Notes under the pieces: generated by a model
The model's input: the letters and a program-made list of their open reading frames with translations, nothing else
Told to the model about the DNA's origin: nothing
Database searches by the model: none
From: a virus
IMG/VR virus record: IMGVR_UViG_3300021559_000009
Span: 1 to 64,000 of that record
Reading direction: 5' to 3' (one strand)
Length of the DNA: 64,000 bases
Position numbers and translations under genes: made by a program
Shown: one piece after another, positions 1-7,905 of the stretch
Layout of the letters: each line of letters opens with the position of its first letter
Numbering within the stretch: the first letter of the stretch is position 1

Positions 1-328
1 CAGCAAGCAGGCCGTGGTTCCGACGCAAATCTTCGAAGTCGCGCTCGATGCCGGTGCTCAGATCGGAAAGCTTCTTCTCCTGCTCGCGCGCTGCCTTCTC
101 GTCGGCGAGCTGCTTCTTCAGTTCCTCAACGGAGGTTTGGAGCGGCGCCACGCGCTGCTCAAGCGGATCAGGCTGATCCAGCTCGGGGATCTCGGCTTTG
201 GGATCGAACGCCTTGTTGGCCTCAAGCAGCTTGCGCCGCGCGACGGGATTCTTCATCCACGCACCGATCTGCTCACGCAGCTTGCGGTTAGCGCGAACTT
301 CCTCCTCGTCCACTTCGATAAGCGCCAT
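1..328 (-). CDS. Scaffold-like protein (3' end missing)
   Basis: This minus-strand gene begins with ATG at 328 and runs off the left edge after 109 codons. The visible part is very acidic at the start (MALIEVDEEEV), then carries a basic AWMKNPVARRKLLE stretch and a long Gln/Glu/Lys-rich coiled coil. This composition, together with its place two small genes after the portal-side genes and before the presumed capsid gene, fits a phage head scaffolding protein. Its ATG overlaps the TGA of the preceding gene. The role is inferred from composition and order; no catalytic motif is expected or seen. Confidence 0.65.
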   Translation of the reverse strand, partial: MALIEVDEEEVRANRKLREQIGAWMKNPVARRKLLEANKAFDPKAEIPELDQPDPLEQRVAPLQTSVEELKKQLADEKAAREQEKKLSDLSTGIERDFEDLRRNHGLLA

Positions 329-507
329 CACTTGGTTCCGATGCTGCTACCCGCGTTCGGGATGTGGGAGATGGTCATGGCGGGCGACGACGCCTGCGCC
401 GGCAAGTGCGACTTGCGTCCCTGAATGTCATCCGACTCCATATCGACGCGCACGATCTGCTCGTCCGACTTGGGGATCGACTTGGCGGGATTGTGAAAAA
501 GGCTCAT
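328..507 (-). CDS. Small phage protein, 59 aa
   Basis: The gene has a good GGAG Shine-Dalgarno nine bases before ATG 507 and ends in a TGATG overlap with the scaffold-like gene. The product starts MSLFHNPAKSIPKSDEQIV and is polar, with no membrane segment or known motif. I do not recognise it. Its place between portal and scaffold suggests a minor virion or assembly role, which is inference from position only. Confidence 0.6.
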   Translation of the reverse strand: MSLFHNPAKSIPKSDEQIVRVDMESDDIQGRKSHLPAQASSPAMTISHIPNAGSSIGTK

Positions 508-519
508 TCGCTCGACTCC

Positions 520-693
520 TCAAACAGCGTGGCCGCGACGCGGCCTCGCGACGTGTTCAACCGATCGGCCGGACAAATGCTGTTCGCCGGACAAGAGCGG
601 CGTGCCGGGCAGCGTGTCCTCGCGCACCATGGCGGTCGCCGTGTTCTCGTACTTGGACGGCATCTCGTCCTTGCACTTGAAAATGTCGGTCAT
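520..693 (-). CDS. Small phage protein, 57 aa
   Basis: This frame starts at ATG 693, overlapping the stop of the preceding 127-aa gene (ATGA), and ends 12 bases before the next start. The product begins MTDIFKCKDEMPSKYENTA and ends in a basic RPRRGHAV tail. No family is recognised. The tight stop-start coupling on both sides is the main evidence that it is translated. Confidence 0.55.
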   Translation of the reverse strand: MTDIFKCKDEMPSKYENTATAMVREDTLPGTPLLSGEQHLSGRSVEHVARPRRGHAV

Positions 694-1073
694 GCAGCCA
701 TCCCTTGCGGCCCGGCTTGCTGGCCTGCGCCCCCGGCACCACCCTGCTTGAGCGCCTGCATCTGCTGGTTCGCCTGGGTAGCGCGCATCATGGTGTTCTC
801 AGCCATGCTCTTCTGCCCGGCCGGCGTCACCGACCCAGGCGGCACGTGCTTGGCAAGCGAACCAAGCGCCTTGAGCACCGCGGCGCCCGCCTCGGACGTG
901 GCGCCGAGCATCGGGACGAGCTGCTGAAGCTGTTCGACAATCATGCCGAGTTTCTGGAGTCCGGCGGCCTCGTACCCCTTATTGGGCGTCGGGCCCGTCG
1001 CCGACGACACGCCCATGGGGGGAGCTTGCGCTTGAGCGCCGCCGGGCATTCCAGCTTGCGGGGTAACGGGCAC
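690..1073 (-). CDS. Ala/Gly/Gln-rich small virion-type protein
   Basis: The 127-aa product has Pro/Gly/Gln-rich ends around a helical central part (LQKLGMIVEQLQQLVPMLGATSEAG). Proteins of this kind are often encoded between portal and scaffold genes in podovirus-like phages. The frame opens at GTG 1073; an ATG further in, at about 1049, is the alternative but has no better ribosome site. It lies 15 bases after a 14-codon basic mini-gene. The function is not known. Confidence 0.6.
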   Translation of the reverse strand: MPVTPQAGMPGGAQAQAPPMGVSSATGPTPNKGYEAAGLQKLGMIVEQLQQLVPMLGATSEAGAAVLKALGSLAKHVPPGSVTPAGQKSMAENTMMRATQANQQMQALKQGGAGGAGQQAGPQGMAA

Positions 1074-1088
1074 TGTGTGGCAGCCTGT

Positions 1089-1133
1089 TTACTTGCGCCG
1101 GCCGCGTCGCCCACGCCGATTGTACGTCAGCAT
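1089..1133 (-). CDS. 14-aa arginine-rich mini-protein
   Basis: A strong AGGAG ribosome site lies seven to eight bases before ATG 1133, and the reading frame codes only MLTYNRRGRRGRRK before TAA. Half of the residues are Arg or Lys. It could be a real micro-protein, for example one that binds nucleic acid in the head, or a leader that couples translation to the next gene 15 bases downstream. The ribosome site is unusually good for a chance frame, but so short a product cannot be proved from sequence alone. Confidence 0.45.
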   Translation of the reverse strand: MLTYNRRGRRGRRK

Positions 1134-1193
1134 AGTGACTCTCCTGGTTGCGCGTGGAACTATTCCCACGGTTACGCTCAAGAATCCTCGCTG

Positions 1194-1224
1194 CCCTTGT
1201 GAATCTCAATAGACTTTGTTATGG
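1194..1224 (+). promoter_or_regulatory. Possible promoter for the plus-strand insert
   Basis: A TTGTGA (-35-like) and TATGGA (-10-like) pair spaced 17 bases lies before the plus-strand gene pair at 1259-1806. These genes face against the surrounding minus-strand operon and need a promoter of their own. Only four and three positions match the sigma-70 consensus, so this is a weak call. Confidence 0.25.
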
Positions 1225-1258
1225 AAGTTCTAGGAGCTATCAGGACATCCTTGCGCGC

Positions 1259-1456
1259 ATGCCATCCATAGACCAATTCCTCGATGTCAGAGACTGCGCC
1301 AGGATACTCAAAATGAGCACGCGATTCGTCTATCTTGCACTGCGTTCAGGGCGAGGACCGCGCTACCAGCGTTGGGGAGGCGAAAGAGGCCGCTACCGGA
1401 TACGCTACTCCGACCTGATGCGATGGGCGCAAAGACCAAACGGAAAGGAACGCTGA
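1259..1456 (+). CDS. Excisionase-like HTH protein
   Basis: The 65-aa product contains a MerR/excisionase-type helix-turn-helix: LDVRDCARILKMSTRFVYLA, followed by a wing with GRYRIRYSDLMRW. I chose ATG 1259 rather than an upstream ATG at 1148 because the upstream part has no domain character. It lies on the plus strand inside a minus-strand head operon and is coupled (TGATG) to the following gene. It could regulate its own unit or act as a recombination directionality factor. DNA binding is a confident call; the target is unknown. Confidence 0.65.
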   Translation: MPSIDQFLDVRDCARILKMSTRFVYLALRSGRGPRYQRWGGERGRYRIRYSDLMRWAQRPNGKER

Positions 1457-1806
1457 TGTACTGCCTCACCATCTGCTTCGGACCGGCGGCTACGACGTGG
1501 GCGCTGATGTTCAAAACGGAAGAAAAAGCGATCCAAGCACTGCAATTTGTCAACGAGCATGTGGACGGCAACTTCACTGACGATTTTGGTCAGACAATCG
1601 CGCTAAAAACATCCGAACTTCACGGCGTCATGCTCGAAGACCTCAGCCTCAGCAAGCTCGCTCACATCGAGCGCGCACTCCACCAGGCGCGCATGCAAGC
1701 CGAAGGGCAAAAAATGGCGCAGACCGACCCGGCGCTCATGCACGCCGCACGAGGACCAAACATCATCTCGCCGATGATGGGAGGCAATGGGAGATTTCCA
1801 ACTTGA
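1456..1806 (+). CDS. Hypothetical protein of the plus-strand insert
   Basis: The 116-aa product (starts MYCLTICFGPAATTWALMF) has a GGAAAGGAACGC ribosome site and starts on the stop of the HTH gene. It is mostly helical, with FKTEEKAIQALQFVNEHV and a Met/Gln-rich C-terminal half. I do not recognise it. The pair ends before a strong hairpin at 1896-1919 that separates it from the convergent portal gene, so the two genes form a self-contained unit. Confidence 0.6.
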   Translation: MYCLTICFGPAATTWALMFKTEEKAIQALQFVNEHVDGNFTDDFGQTIALKTSELHGVMLEDLSLSKLAHIERALHQARMQAEGQKMAQTDPALMHAARGPNIISPMMGGNGRFPT

Positions 1807-1823
1807 AAGCGAGGTGATGCCTT

Positions 1824-1922
1824 TTGAAGACCGAATGCCTCTTGATGCTCCTAGCATTTTGCAATGTGGCGACCGGCCATGCCTATTTAGTAGCGGCCCC
1901 GATACGAAAGTATCGGGGCTAG
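1824..1922 (+). CDS. Possible 32-aa membrane/secreted peptide
   Basis: A TTG codon preceded by GAGGTGAT opens a 32-codon frame whose product has a hydrophobic core (LLMLLAFCNVATGHAYLV) and a basic end, like a short signal peptide. It runs through the terminator hairpin and overlaps the last bases of the convergent portal gene, which argues against it. It is kept only as a candidate. Confidence 0.25.
   Translation: MKTECLLMLLAFCNVATGHAYLVAAPIRKYRG
1896..1919. terminator. Bidirectional hairpin with GAAA loop
   Basis: A perfect 10-bp inverted repeat, GCCCCGATAC and GTATCGGGGC, closes a four-base loop (GAAA on the plus strand). It lies exactly between the convergent plus-strand pair and the portal gene. 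There is no long T-run on either side, so it may work as a weak or bidirectional terminator or as an mRNA end protector. Confidence 0.6.
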
Positions 1923-3643
1923 TGCTTTCCTCCTCCTACCTGCCGCAGCAGCACCTTCTCCCCGACTTCCGGGTGCTCCTGCATGAGCTTCTGCATGAAC
2001 TGCGCCTTCTCAACCTTGCGCTCGCGCGCCGCGAGCTTGGCCGCCTCCTTGTTCGGGTAGTGCATGTTCTCGAGCACGTACTCGTCGTCTACGATCCCCG
2101 ACTTGTGCGAAGCAAAAATAAGCTGTTCGGTCTCGCTCGCAAAGATCGGACTGGAGCTGTGACTATCCACCGTCACCCGCCAATCGTCAGGCAGCTCCGA
2201 CAAGAGAAAGCGCGTCTCTTCACACGATTCAAACGTGTCGCCATTCGTCCAATAAAACCGCCCATCCTTCGCCTCCATAATCGACAGCGTAAGATCGGCC
2301 GAATCGGCGCACTGACGTTCCACTAAAAGAGAGCGATCACGCAGCGTCGGCGAAGCCGTCTTGACCAGCGTGTCGGCGTGCGCGCCGGCCCGCACGCCAG
2401 GCTCGCCCTGCCCGCGCATGATCTCGGGAAACGACCCCAACTCGTTGATCTTCTGCTCAAGGTGCTGAATCATCGGCAACAATTCAGACGGAAACTTGGG
2501 CGTCAAATCCTTGATGTCTGACCCTGCCCCTTGGTTCAAATAACCGGCGATTCGCGCCTGCGAGTACAACTCATCCGTCATCCCCGACTCGCCAACGAAA
2601 CCCAAAAACTTGTCTATCTGCTGCCCTATCAAGCGTCGCGCGTCAGCGTACCACTCCGACAGCAATCCCTGCGGCTCAATCAAATCGGTCAGCTCGCTGC
2701 GCCCCCAAAACCAATTCGTCACCTCGTTAGGCTGGATTAGACGATAAGGCTGAAGCCGAGAATCCTTGATCAGCAAGTTCGCCCTGGCAAACCGCGGCGC
2801 GATGACGATGTCGGGATCAACTACGATGATGGTCGTGTAATCCTTCTCGTCCTGCACCCACAGCTCGTGGACCTTAACGACCGGCGCCATTACCTGCGGC
2901 CCCATGACCGCATAATTCGGATCGTTGCCAAGCTGTACGATACCGCCCGGTGCTGGCTGCGTCGCCCCCTGAAGCCCAGTGTTTAGCTGCGACGCCGACA
3001 GAACCTGATGAAAGTAACTCGTCATATCCGACATCGACGAACCGGTTGCCGCGTGCGCCTTGATGCGGTCGTAAAGCTTGTCCGCGTCCGGCATGTGCCA
3101 GATGCGTCGCCACACCTCGGCCAGCGTCATCACGGTCGTCTCGCACAGCGCGATCTGCTTATTGATGTCGTTCTCGGCCTCGTTGTAGACGCCGAATCGC
3201 CACGGCAACACGAGTTTCTGGTAATACCGCGGCGTCTCCTTCTCGCCCTCAACCTGCACAAACTGCTTGAGAATGGCAGCGCCGTACTTGAGCGCCTCGA
3301 ACACGCCAAGACCGAACAGAAGGTCCGTGTTGCTGCGATCCCACTGGCGGGTCAGCGCACGCGCCGCCACCTTCGCCCGCTCCATCTCACGCTTGGGATA
3401 AAGGTTCTCGTAGTCCAAGTCGAACTTCAACTCCACGGGGCTGTAGAGATGCGCCGCCGACCGCTCCAGATGCTGATGCATCATGTTGACGAGCGACTTG
3501 GTCCCGTCGTAACGCCCGGTTTCAGTGATTGCGTTGAGAAGCCGGCACTGCGCCTCGCGCGAAGCCGCACTCACGCGGCACTGCTCGATCGTCTCGTTGG
3601 CAAAAGCGAGCAGTGCGCGCTTCTCGGCGGGAACACGGAGCAT
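1919..3643 (-). CDS. Portal protein
   Basis: This 574-aa protein lies directly downstream of the terminase block and upstream of the scaffold-like gene, the usual portal position. Its features fit: an N-terminal helical region (TKSLVNMMHQHLERSAAHLYSP), an alpha/beta wing region (YYQKLVLPWRFGVYNEAEND), a conserved-looking FWGRSELTDLIEPQ segment and a helical stem with ELGSFPEIMRGQGEPG. It would form the dodecameric ring at the head-tail vertex through which DNA is packaged. Its start overlaps the previous gene (TGATG). The assignment rests on pattern recognition and order. Confidence 0.85.
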   Translation of the reverse strand: MLRVPAEKRALLAFANETIEQCRVSAASREAQCRLLNAITETGRYDGTKSLVNMMHQHLERSAAHLYSPVELKFDLDYENLYPKREMERAKVAARALTRQWDRSNTDLLFGLGVFEALKYGAAILKQFVQVEGEKETPRYYQKLVLPWRFGVYNEAENDINKQIALCETTVMTLAEVWRRIWHMPDADKLYDRIKAHAATGSSMSDMTSYFHQVLSASQLNTGLQGATQPAPGGIVQLGNDPNYAVMGPQVMAPVVKVHELWVQDEKDYTTIIVVDPDIVIAPRFARANLLIKDSRLQPYRLIQPNEVTNWFWGRSELTDLIEPQGLLSEWYADARRLIGQQIDKFLGFVGESGMTDELYSQARIAGYLNQGAGSDIKDLTPKFPSELLPMIQHLEQKINELGSFPEIMRGQGEPGVRAGAHADTLVKTASPTLRDRSLLVERQCADSADLTLSIMEAKDGRFYWTNGDTFESCEETRFLLSELPDDWRVTVDSHSSSPIFASETEQLIFASHKSGIVDDEYVLENMHYPNKEAAKLAARERKVEKAQFMQKLMQEHPEVGEKVLLRQVGGGKH

Positions 3644-4197
3644 CAGACGCGCCGCCTATAACCAGGCTGCAACACCTCGTTGGCGGGCAAGTCGCCCACC
3701 TTATCCCACCCCATGCGCTCGGCGTGCGCACCACGCAGCGCAGTCTGCGTGCGCGCACCAGCATTGGGGAACGGACCACCCGAGACATCAGTGCTGTACT
3801 CCAACCCCGCCGAGTAACCCACCTGCGCATTGGGATTGCGCGCACGGATCGCATCCATGTTCTTCGTAATAACGTTATGAACCACTGGCGCTGCCACATC
3901 GCCCTCGTGGCGCGTCGGCGCGAGGTCGGTGATCTTGAGCCCTGACATCTCGGAAACAGGGACGCCCGCCATCTCAGCCGCCATCTCGGCTCGCCGCTCC
4001 GACCCACGCTCCATATCACGATAGACCTTGTCGCTCGCTGTCGTCGAAGCGTGGCGAATGAACGGTACGACTATGTCATCGTCATCCCGATCGTGCCCCA
4101 CATAGGCGCCGCACAGCATGCAGTTCTTGGGCATCCCCTTACAGGGATCCCACGCGAACTTGCCGCGACAGTCAGGGCAGCGGAGACTAAATGCCAT
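3643..4197 (-). CDS. Zinc-ribbon phage protein between terminase and portal
   Basis: The 184-aa product starts with a probable zinc ribbon: CPDC near residue 8 and CMLC near residue 26. The rest is polar, with a Ser/Ala/Arg-rich helical middle and a Gly-rich C-terminus. It is coupled to the portal gene. Proteins at this position in related phages are usually uncharacterised; it might help packaging or head completion. Only the zinc-binding pattern is directly visible. Confidence 0.6.
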   Translation of the reverse strand: MAFSLRCPDCRGKFAWDPCKGMPKNCMLCGAYVGHDRDDDDIVVPFIRHASTTASDKVYRDMERGSERRAEMAAEMAGVPVSEMSGLKITDLAPTRHEGDVAAPVVHNVITKNMDAIRARNPNAQVGYSAGLEYSTDVSGGPFPNAGARTQTALRGAHAERMGWDKVGDLPANEVLQPGYRRRV

Positions 4198-4295
4198 TTT
4201 AATGACTCCGGTGGCCCGCCGGCTAAACCAAGGTCACCCAGGGCTCGATCTCTCCGTGTAGGTAGAGACCCGTAATCCTCAGCGGGCCGCCACAA

Positions 4296-6218
4296 TCATC
4301 TATAACGCCATGACAACCTCGCCGCCTCCGCCTGCTGGCGCACTCGTGCACGCTGCTTCTCGGCAAAGAACGCCTCCAGCTTGTTCTTGTTGAACAATTG
4401 CAGAGCCCCTTGCATTGTCAAGGCCCGCCGCGCCGCCTCCGCCTCGCGCGTGAGCTTGCGCATGATCAAGTTCTTTCTGATCTCCTTCTGCCAATAATAC
4501 ACCATCAGGGCCGCAGAAACAGCCCGGTCGTCCTTCTTGCCGCTCGGCGCCTCGATCGTGTCGCCGTCCTGCGCGAGCGTGCGCATCTCTTCGATGAGGT
4601 CGGTCGATCGCACACGGAACAACCCCGAAATCACGTAGTCCCGCAAGTGGTTCATGTACATGACTTTGAGATTAGTGTTAGTCTTCATGTGCCAGTTCTG
4701 GCCCGCCGCCATCCCGTCCGGCCGTGTGTAGATGAACGTGCGCACGTTGCGAAATATATTCTTAAGCCCCTTCTCCTCGATCTCCCGCGACTGGTAGCCG
4801 TTGTCGATCTGGTGCCGCAGGCTCTTGATCTCGTTGAACACCGTCTGACCCGGACCATTCAGCTCCAGCACATAGCGCACCTCAGCCTTCTCGGACCCAC
4901 CGTACCAACCCATGATCGCCGCGAGCATCCACGCGAACTGCTGCGGTGTCGGGTGCGGCGAAGCGAACTCGGCCACCTGATCGATGCCGTCGGCGTAGCA
5001 ACGCCCCACCTCGATCGAGGAGCGATCGTTATGCTCATTCTCCCCGAAAGCGGTATCGACGCCGAGACAATAGACGCCCTCGGGATCGGGCTCCTCCCAC
5101 ACTTTCATCTCGGTCAGCTTCACGGAGTTCGTCCGGTGCACCATCATCCGGGAAAACTCGTCGCCGGGCGTAAAGTGATAGCGATCGAAGCGGTCGGAGG
5201 CGGAGTAATGATACTGCGCCGTGAGCTTGTCGGCTGGAATAAACTGCGAACCCGTGATCTGAAACGCCTCGTCCTCAGTCCACGGCTGCTCCTGGATGCG
5301 AGTTGTCGAGCCCTCGTACTCGGTCGTCGTGTCGGAATCCGTCTCATAGACAGCCGTCGGGTCCATCTTGCGCCTGATCCAGGCAAGCTGCTCCTGCGTA
5401 ATCTCGTGCCCGTACAGCTCGCGCACCAGCCTGATCTTGGCAACCTCGCGCTCGGTCGGCAGCTGCTCGCCGTAACGCAAGAAGTCGGGATCGTCGCGAC
5501 CAATGCACTGGCTCGGCTTGGACCACCACCCGAGGAACACACAGCAAGAATGCGCCTTGTCCCTGCGCGCCTCCTCCCACATGTCCTGCCACTTGTTGGG
5601 ACCGCGCGCCGTAGACTCGTAAATGTAGAGTCGATCGGGGTTCACGTCCGACAGCGACTGCTCGAACGCCTCCAAACCCTCATCGTTGTCGTAGGAACAC
5701 AGCTCCGATAAAGTCGCGAAGGCGAGGCCAATCGACCGGCCCAGCGTACCCGACGACTTGGACTTCTTGACGCCGGCCGACTTAAACAAAATCTTGGAGT
5801 TGTTCTCCAGCGTCAGCCCCTCGCGGTTGCCCTCACCCGCCCCCTTGACGTGAGGAAACTTGATCGACTCGGGCAGGTCACGGATCATCGCGACCAGCTC
5901 CTGGCGCGCATTCTCGCGGTTGGGAGCGGTGTCGAACACCAGCGCACCGGCGAGTCCGCGGTGGATGCCCAGCATGAAGACCGTGAGAGCACGGACGATA
6001 GTGGAAATGCCAAGCTGGCGGGATTTCAGAACAAAGATGCGATGAACATCCCGCTCCAGCGCGTCAAAAATCTCGGTAATGAGCTTGATCTGCCCGTCAT
6101 AAAGGTTCTCGCCCAGGCAGATGTGCCCGTCGTCCTTCGAGTCGATGCTGCAAGCGTTGAGGAACTGGTAAAAGGCGGCTTCCACCACACCGCGCTTGCG
6201 CTTGGACCATCCTGGCAT
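4296..6218 (-). CDS. terL: Terminase large subunit
   Basis: The 640-aa protein has the two-part layout of a DNA packaging motor. The ATPase half has a Walker-A-like VLKSRQLGIST (residues 63-73), a Walker-B region near residues 163-176 with an acidic ELCSYDNDE end, and a YESTARGPN motif near 200-208. The nuclease half has a metal-binding YCLGVDTAFG segment near residue 387 and a late DDRAVSAALMVYY motif, both typical of the RNase H-like fold. It would cut concatemers and pump DNA through the portal. A small terminase subunit was not identified. Confidence 0.92.
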   Translation of the reverse strand: MPGWSKRKRGVVEAAFYQFLNACSIDSKDDGHICLGENLYDGQIKLITEIFDALERDVHRIFVLKSRQLGISTIVRALTVFMLGIHRGLAGALVFDTAPNRENARQELVAMIRDLPESIKFPHVKGAGEGNREGLTLENNSKILFKSAGVKKSKSSGTLGRSIGLAFATLSELCSYDNDEGLEAFEQSLSDVNPDRLYIYESTARGPNKWQDMWEEARRDKAHSCCVFLGWWSKPSQCIGRDDPDFLRYGEQLPTEREVAKIRLVRELYGHEITQEQLAWIRRKMDPTAVYETDSDTTTEYEGSTTRIQEQPWTEDEAFQITGSQFIPADKLTAQYHYSASDRFDRYHFTPGDEFSRMMVHRTNSVKLTEMKVWEEPDPEGVYCLGVDTAFGENEHNDRSSIEVGRCYADGIDQVAEFASPHPTPQQFAWMLAAIMGWYGGSEKAEVRYVLELNGPGQTVFNEIKSLRHQIDNGYQSREIEEKGLKNIFRNVRTFIYTRPDGMAAGQNWHMKTNTNLKVMYMNHLRDYVISGLFRVRSTDLIEEMRTLAQDGDTIEAPSGKKDDRAVSAALMVYYWQKEIRKNLIMRKLTREAEAARRALTMQGALQLFNKNKLEAFFAEKQRARVRQQAEAARLSWRYR

Positions 6219-6267
6219 GCAGGATGATTACTACTCCCAAGCACGGACGACAATAGGAGCGCGATCG

Positions 6268-6537
6268 TCATCGCCTCAAGAACCCCGCCTGACTCTGCCG
6301 CTGCTGCGCATCAAGCGCCTGCAACTCCGCGTCGCACTTAGCCTTGAGCATAAGCCAAAACGTCATCCCGTCCTGCCGCGCATCGAGGATGACGGTCGCG
6401 ATCGGGTTGCCGCAATCCTTTGGGGGCACCACGACGAACGCTCCGCCGAAGCCAGAGGCCGCATTGCGGTCGATCTCCTCGGCAACGCGGAGAAAAAACT
6501 CCGCGTTGGAGGGAGGCTTGGGCTGCTCGTCAGCCAC
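6268..6537 (-). CDS. Hypothetical protein upstream of terminase, 89 aa
   Basis: The product begins MADEQPKPPSNAEFFLRVAE and has two short beta-rich stretches (GGAFVVVPPKDC, NPIATVILDARQ) followed by a charged helix rich in Gln and Arg. It lies 50 bases upstream of the large terminase gene. The position is where a small terminase is often found, but no HTH is visible, so I leave the function open. Confidence 0.6.
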   Translation of the reverse strand: MADEQPKPPSNAEFFLRVAEEIDRNAASGFGGAFVVVPPKDCGNPIATVILDARQDGMTFWLMLKAKCDAELQALDAQQRQSQAGFLRR

Positions 6538-6540
6538 GAA

Positions 6541-6900
6541 CTAGGGACCGGGGCTAGCCGGTACGGGCTGAGAAACGTGCGTAGCGTCAGCCGTATCAAG
6601 TACGATGTTACTCGGTGTCACGTCTTGCACGATATCCACGACCAGCGTCGCCACCTTCAATCCGGCCGTGTCAGACACGGTGACCGTGATCCCCGGTGAA
6701 ACCTGCACGAGTGGCGTGAGAACAATGGCGGGATTGCCACCCTTATCCGTCCCAACCGCAGTACCGAGGCTAGCCGGCTTGCTGGAAGTTACCGAGAACA
6801 CGTCCCCGGTCGGAACCGGCTCGGTTGTACCAGCCGCGTTCTGAGTCTTGATCGTGATGGTATCGATCTCGTCGTTCGGCAGCTCATAGTTCGGCATCAG
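6541..6900 (-). CDS. Ig-like small surface protein
   Basis: The product is about 119 aa, begins MPNYELPNDEIDTITIKT and is almost all beta strand with Thr/Val/Pro-rich repeats such as GDVFSVTSSKPASL and SPGITVTVSDTAG, as in bacterial Ig-like domains used as head decoration or fibre modules. I chose ATG 6900 because AGAAAGGAAAG precedes it. The frame stays open upstream; ATG 6996, behind GAGGAACC, is a real alternative and would leave a smaller gap to the next gene. Confidence 0.6.
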   Translation of the reverse strand: MMPNYELPNDEIDTITIKTQNAAGTTEPVPTGDVFSVTSSKPASLGTAVGTDKGGNPAIVLTPLVQVSPGITVTVSDTAGLKVATLVVDIVQDVTPSNIVLDTADATHVSQPVPASPGP

Positions 6901-7006
6901 CTTTCCTTTCTTGGTTCGCGTTGGCAGTTCAAGCCCTATAACGGTAGGCTTGTGGTAAAACATGTACAGAGCTTCAACCAGTTGCTGAAAAGCCATGGTT
7001 CCTCGG

Positions 7007-7339
7007 TCACACACTTCTGCCTTGGCGCATTTCAGCAACAGTTCGAGCATCATCGAGACGATGCTTGCCGCGATCAGGATCGCCAGCACCGTACTCTTGC
7101 CGATAGCGTTCAAACTCATCAGCCAGCGCTCTCACCGACGCAGCGTATCCAGGGTCACAGAACTTAAACGCCTGTTCCGCATACGCTCGCAACGCAGCCG
7201 GCGCGCACGGGTCTCGCGCTCCAAGCGTGAACGACGGCCACTCGACTACAGTGCCGTCACGTCGCTTCACCAAATACTTACCTTCCGGCGTCGCTGGATC
7301 GTCACGCCAGAGCCCGTGTATCAGAGGCTTCTCATCCAT
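7007..7339 (-). CDS. Hypothetical protein, 110 aa
   Basis: The product starts MDEKPLIHGLWRDDPATPEG, followed by a beta hairpin-like segment (KYLVKRRDGTVVEWPSF) and a long helix with ALRAYAEQAF and VRALADEFERYRQ. It sits in a run of small genes upstream of the terminase. I recognise no domain. Coding use looks like that of its neighbours. Confidence 0.6.
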   Translation of the reverse strand: MDEKPLIHGLWRDDPATPEGKYLVKRRDGTVVEWPSFTLGARDPCAPAALRAYAEQAFKFCDPGYAASVRALADEFERYRQEYGAGDPDRGKHRLDDARTVAEMRQGRSV

Positions 7340-7343
7340 TTTC

Positions 7344-7559
7344 CTACCTCACGTAGCGGTGCGAATAAACGTTCTTGACCTGCGCATTGAGCGCCTGCCC
7401 CACCGACGGCGCGTTCGCGATCTGCACAGCAAGCTCCTCGGCCACGCCCACGTAGGCGCTGACACGACCACTCTGCCACGTCACGAGAAGCTCGTTTGAG
7501 TCACTGTCGTAGCCAACCTCGGCGACGTGGGAGGAATAGACCGGCTGGGTCCAACTCAT
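7344..7559 (-). CDS. KTSC-domain protein
   Basis: The 71-aa product matches the small KTSC fold: SSHVAEVGYDSDSNELLVTW, a GRVSAYVGV turn, then APSVGQALNAQVKNVYSHRYV. I start it at ATG 7559, which has an AGGAAGGAC ribosome site and overlaps the stop of the iron-sulphur-type gene upstream. KTSC domains occur alone in many phages and next to lysyl-tRNA synthetase-related proteins in bacteria; they are thought to bind RNA or proteins, but the function here is unknown. Confidence 0.8.
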   Translation of the reverse strand: MSWTQPVYSSHVAEVGYDSDSNELLVTWQSGRVSAYVGVAEELAVQIANAPSVGQALNAQVKNVYSHRYVR

Positions 7560-7717
7560 TTGTCCTTCCTCTCCCAATGCCGACACCACCCGTGCGAGGA
7601 AATCCTGCCCTCGACGAGGGTGCACAAATACGGCTTCCTGAACATGGAACAGCCCTCGCACTTATGCAGCGCCTTCGGGTTATCCTGATACTTGGCCTCG
7701 GTCTTGGTAATTTTCAT
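7556..7717 (-). CDS. Four-cysteine HiPIP-like small protein
   Basis: The 53-aa product has four Cys at about 20, 23, 32 and 45 in the pattern C-x2-C-x8-C-x12-C with a GWCRHW ending, resembling the small high-potential iron-sulphur-like proteins of alphaproteobacterial phages. It may bind a 4Fe-4S cluster or zinc. It is coupled by ATGA overlaps to both neighbours. The metal site is inferred from Cys spacing. Confidence 0.6.
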   Translation of the reverse strand: MKITKTEAKYQDNPKALHKCEGCSMFRKPYLCTLVEGRISSHGWCRHWERKDK

Positions 7718-7905
7718 TTTACATCCGTCAACCGCCAGCCCTCAATTAGCGAACTCTCGGCTTTTCCATTACACACCCACGACACCTCGTAAGAAACCTG
7801 TTGCGGACTGCGATAGTGCACCGCCGTTATCACCCCGACAAGTTCCCTACATCCGTCCACATAGACGCGATCCTTAATCGTAAAAGCCGTGTCGATCTTA
7901 GGCAC
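7714..7905 (-). CDS. Small beta-barrel-like protein, 63 aa
   Basis: The product has the pattern FTIKDRVYVDG, LVGVITAVHYR, YEVSWVCNG, SLIEGWRLTD, which is typical of a small SH3-like or chromo-like beta barrel. Such proteins are frequent in phage early regions and uncharacterised. It ends in an ATGA overlap with the four-cysteine gene. Confidence 0.6.
   Translation of the reverse strand: MPKIDTAFTIKDRVYVDGCRELVGVITAVHYRSPQQVSYEVSWVCNGKAESSLIEGWRLTDVK

Noticed and set aside
4398-5711. 437-codon plus-strand open frame
   Set aside because: It lies wholly within the terminase gene on the other strand and has the Arg/His/Leu-rich composition of an antisense shadow.
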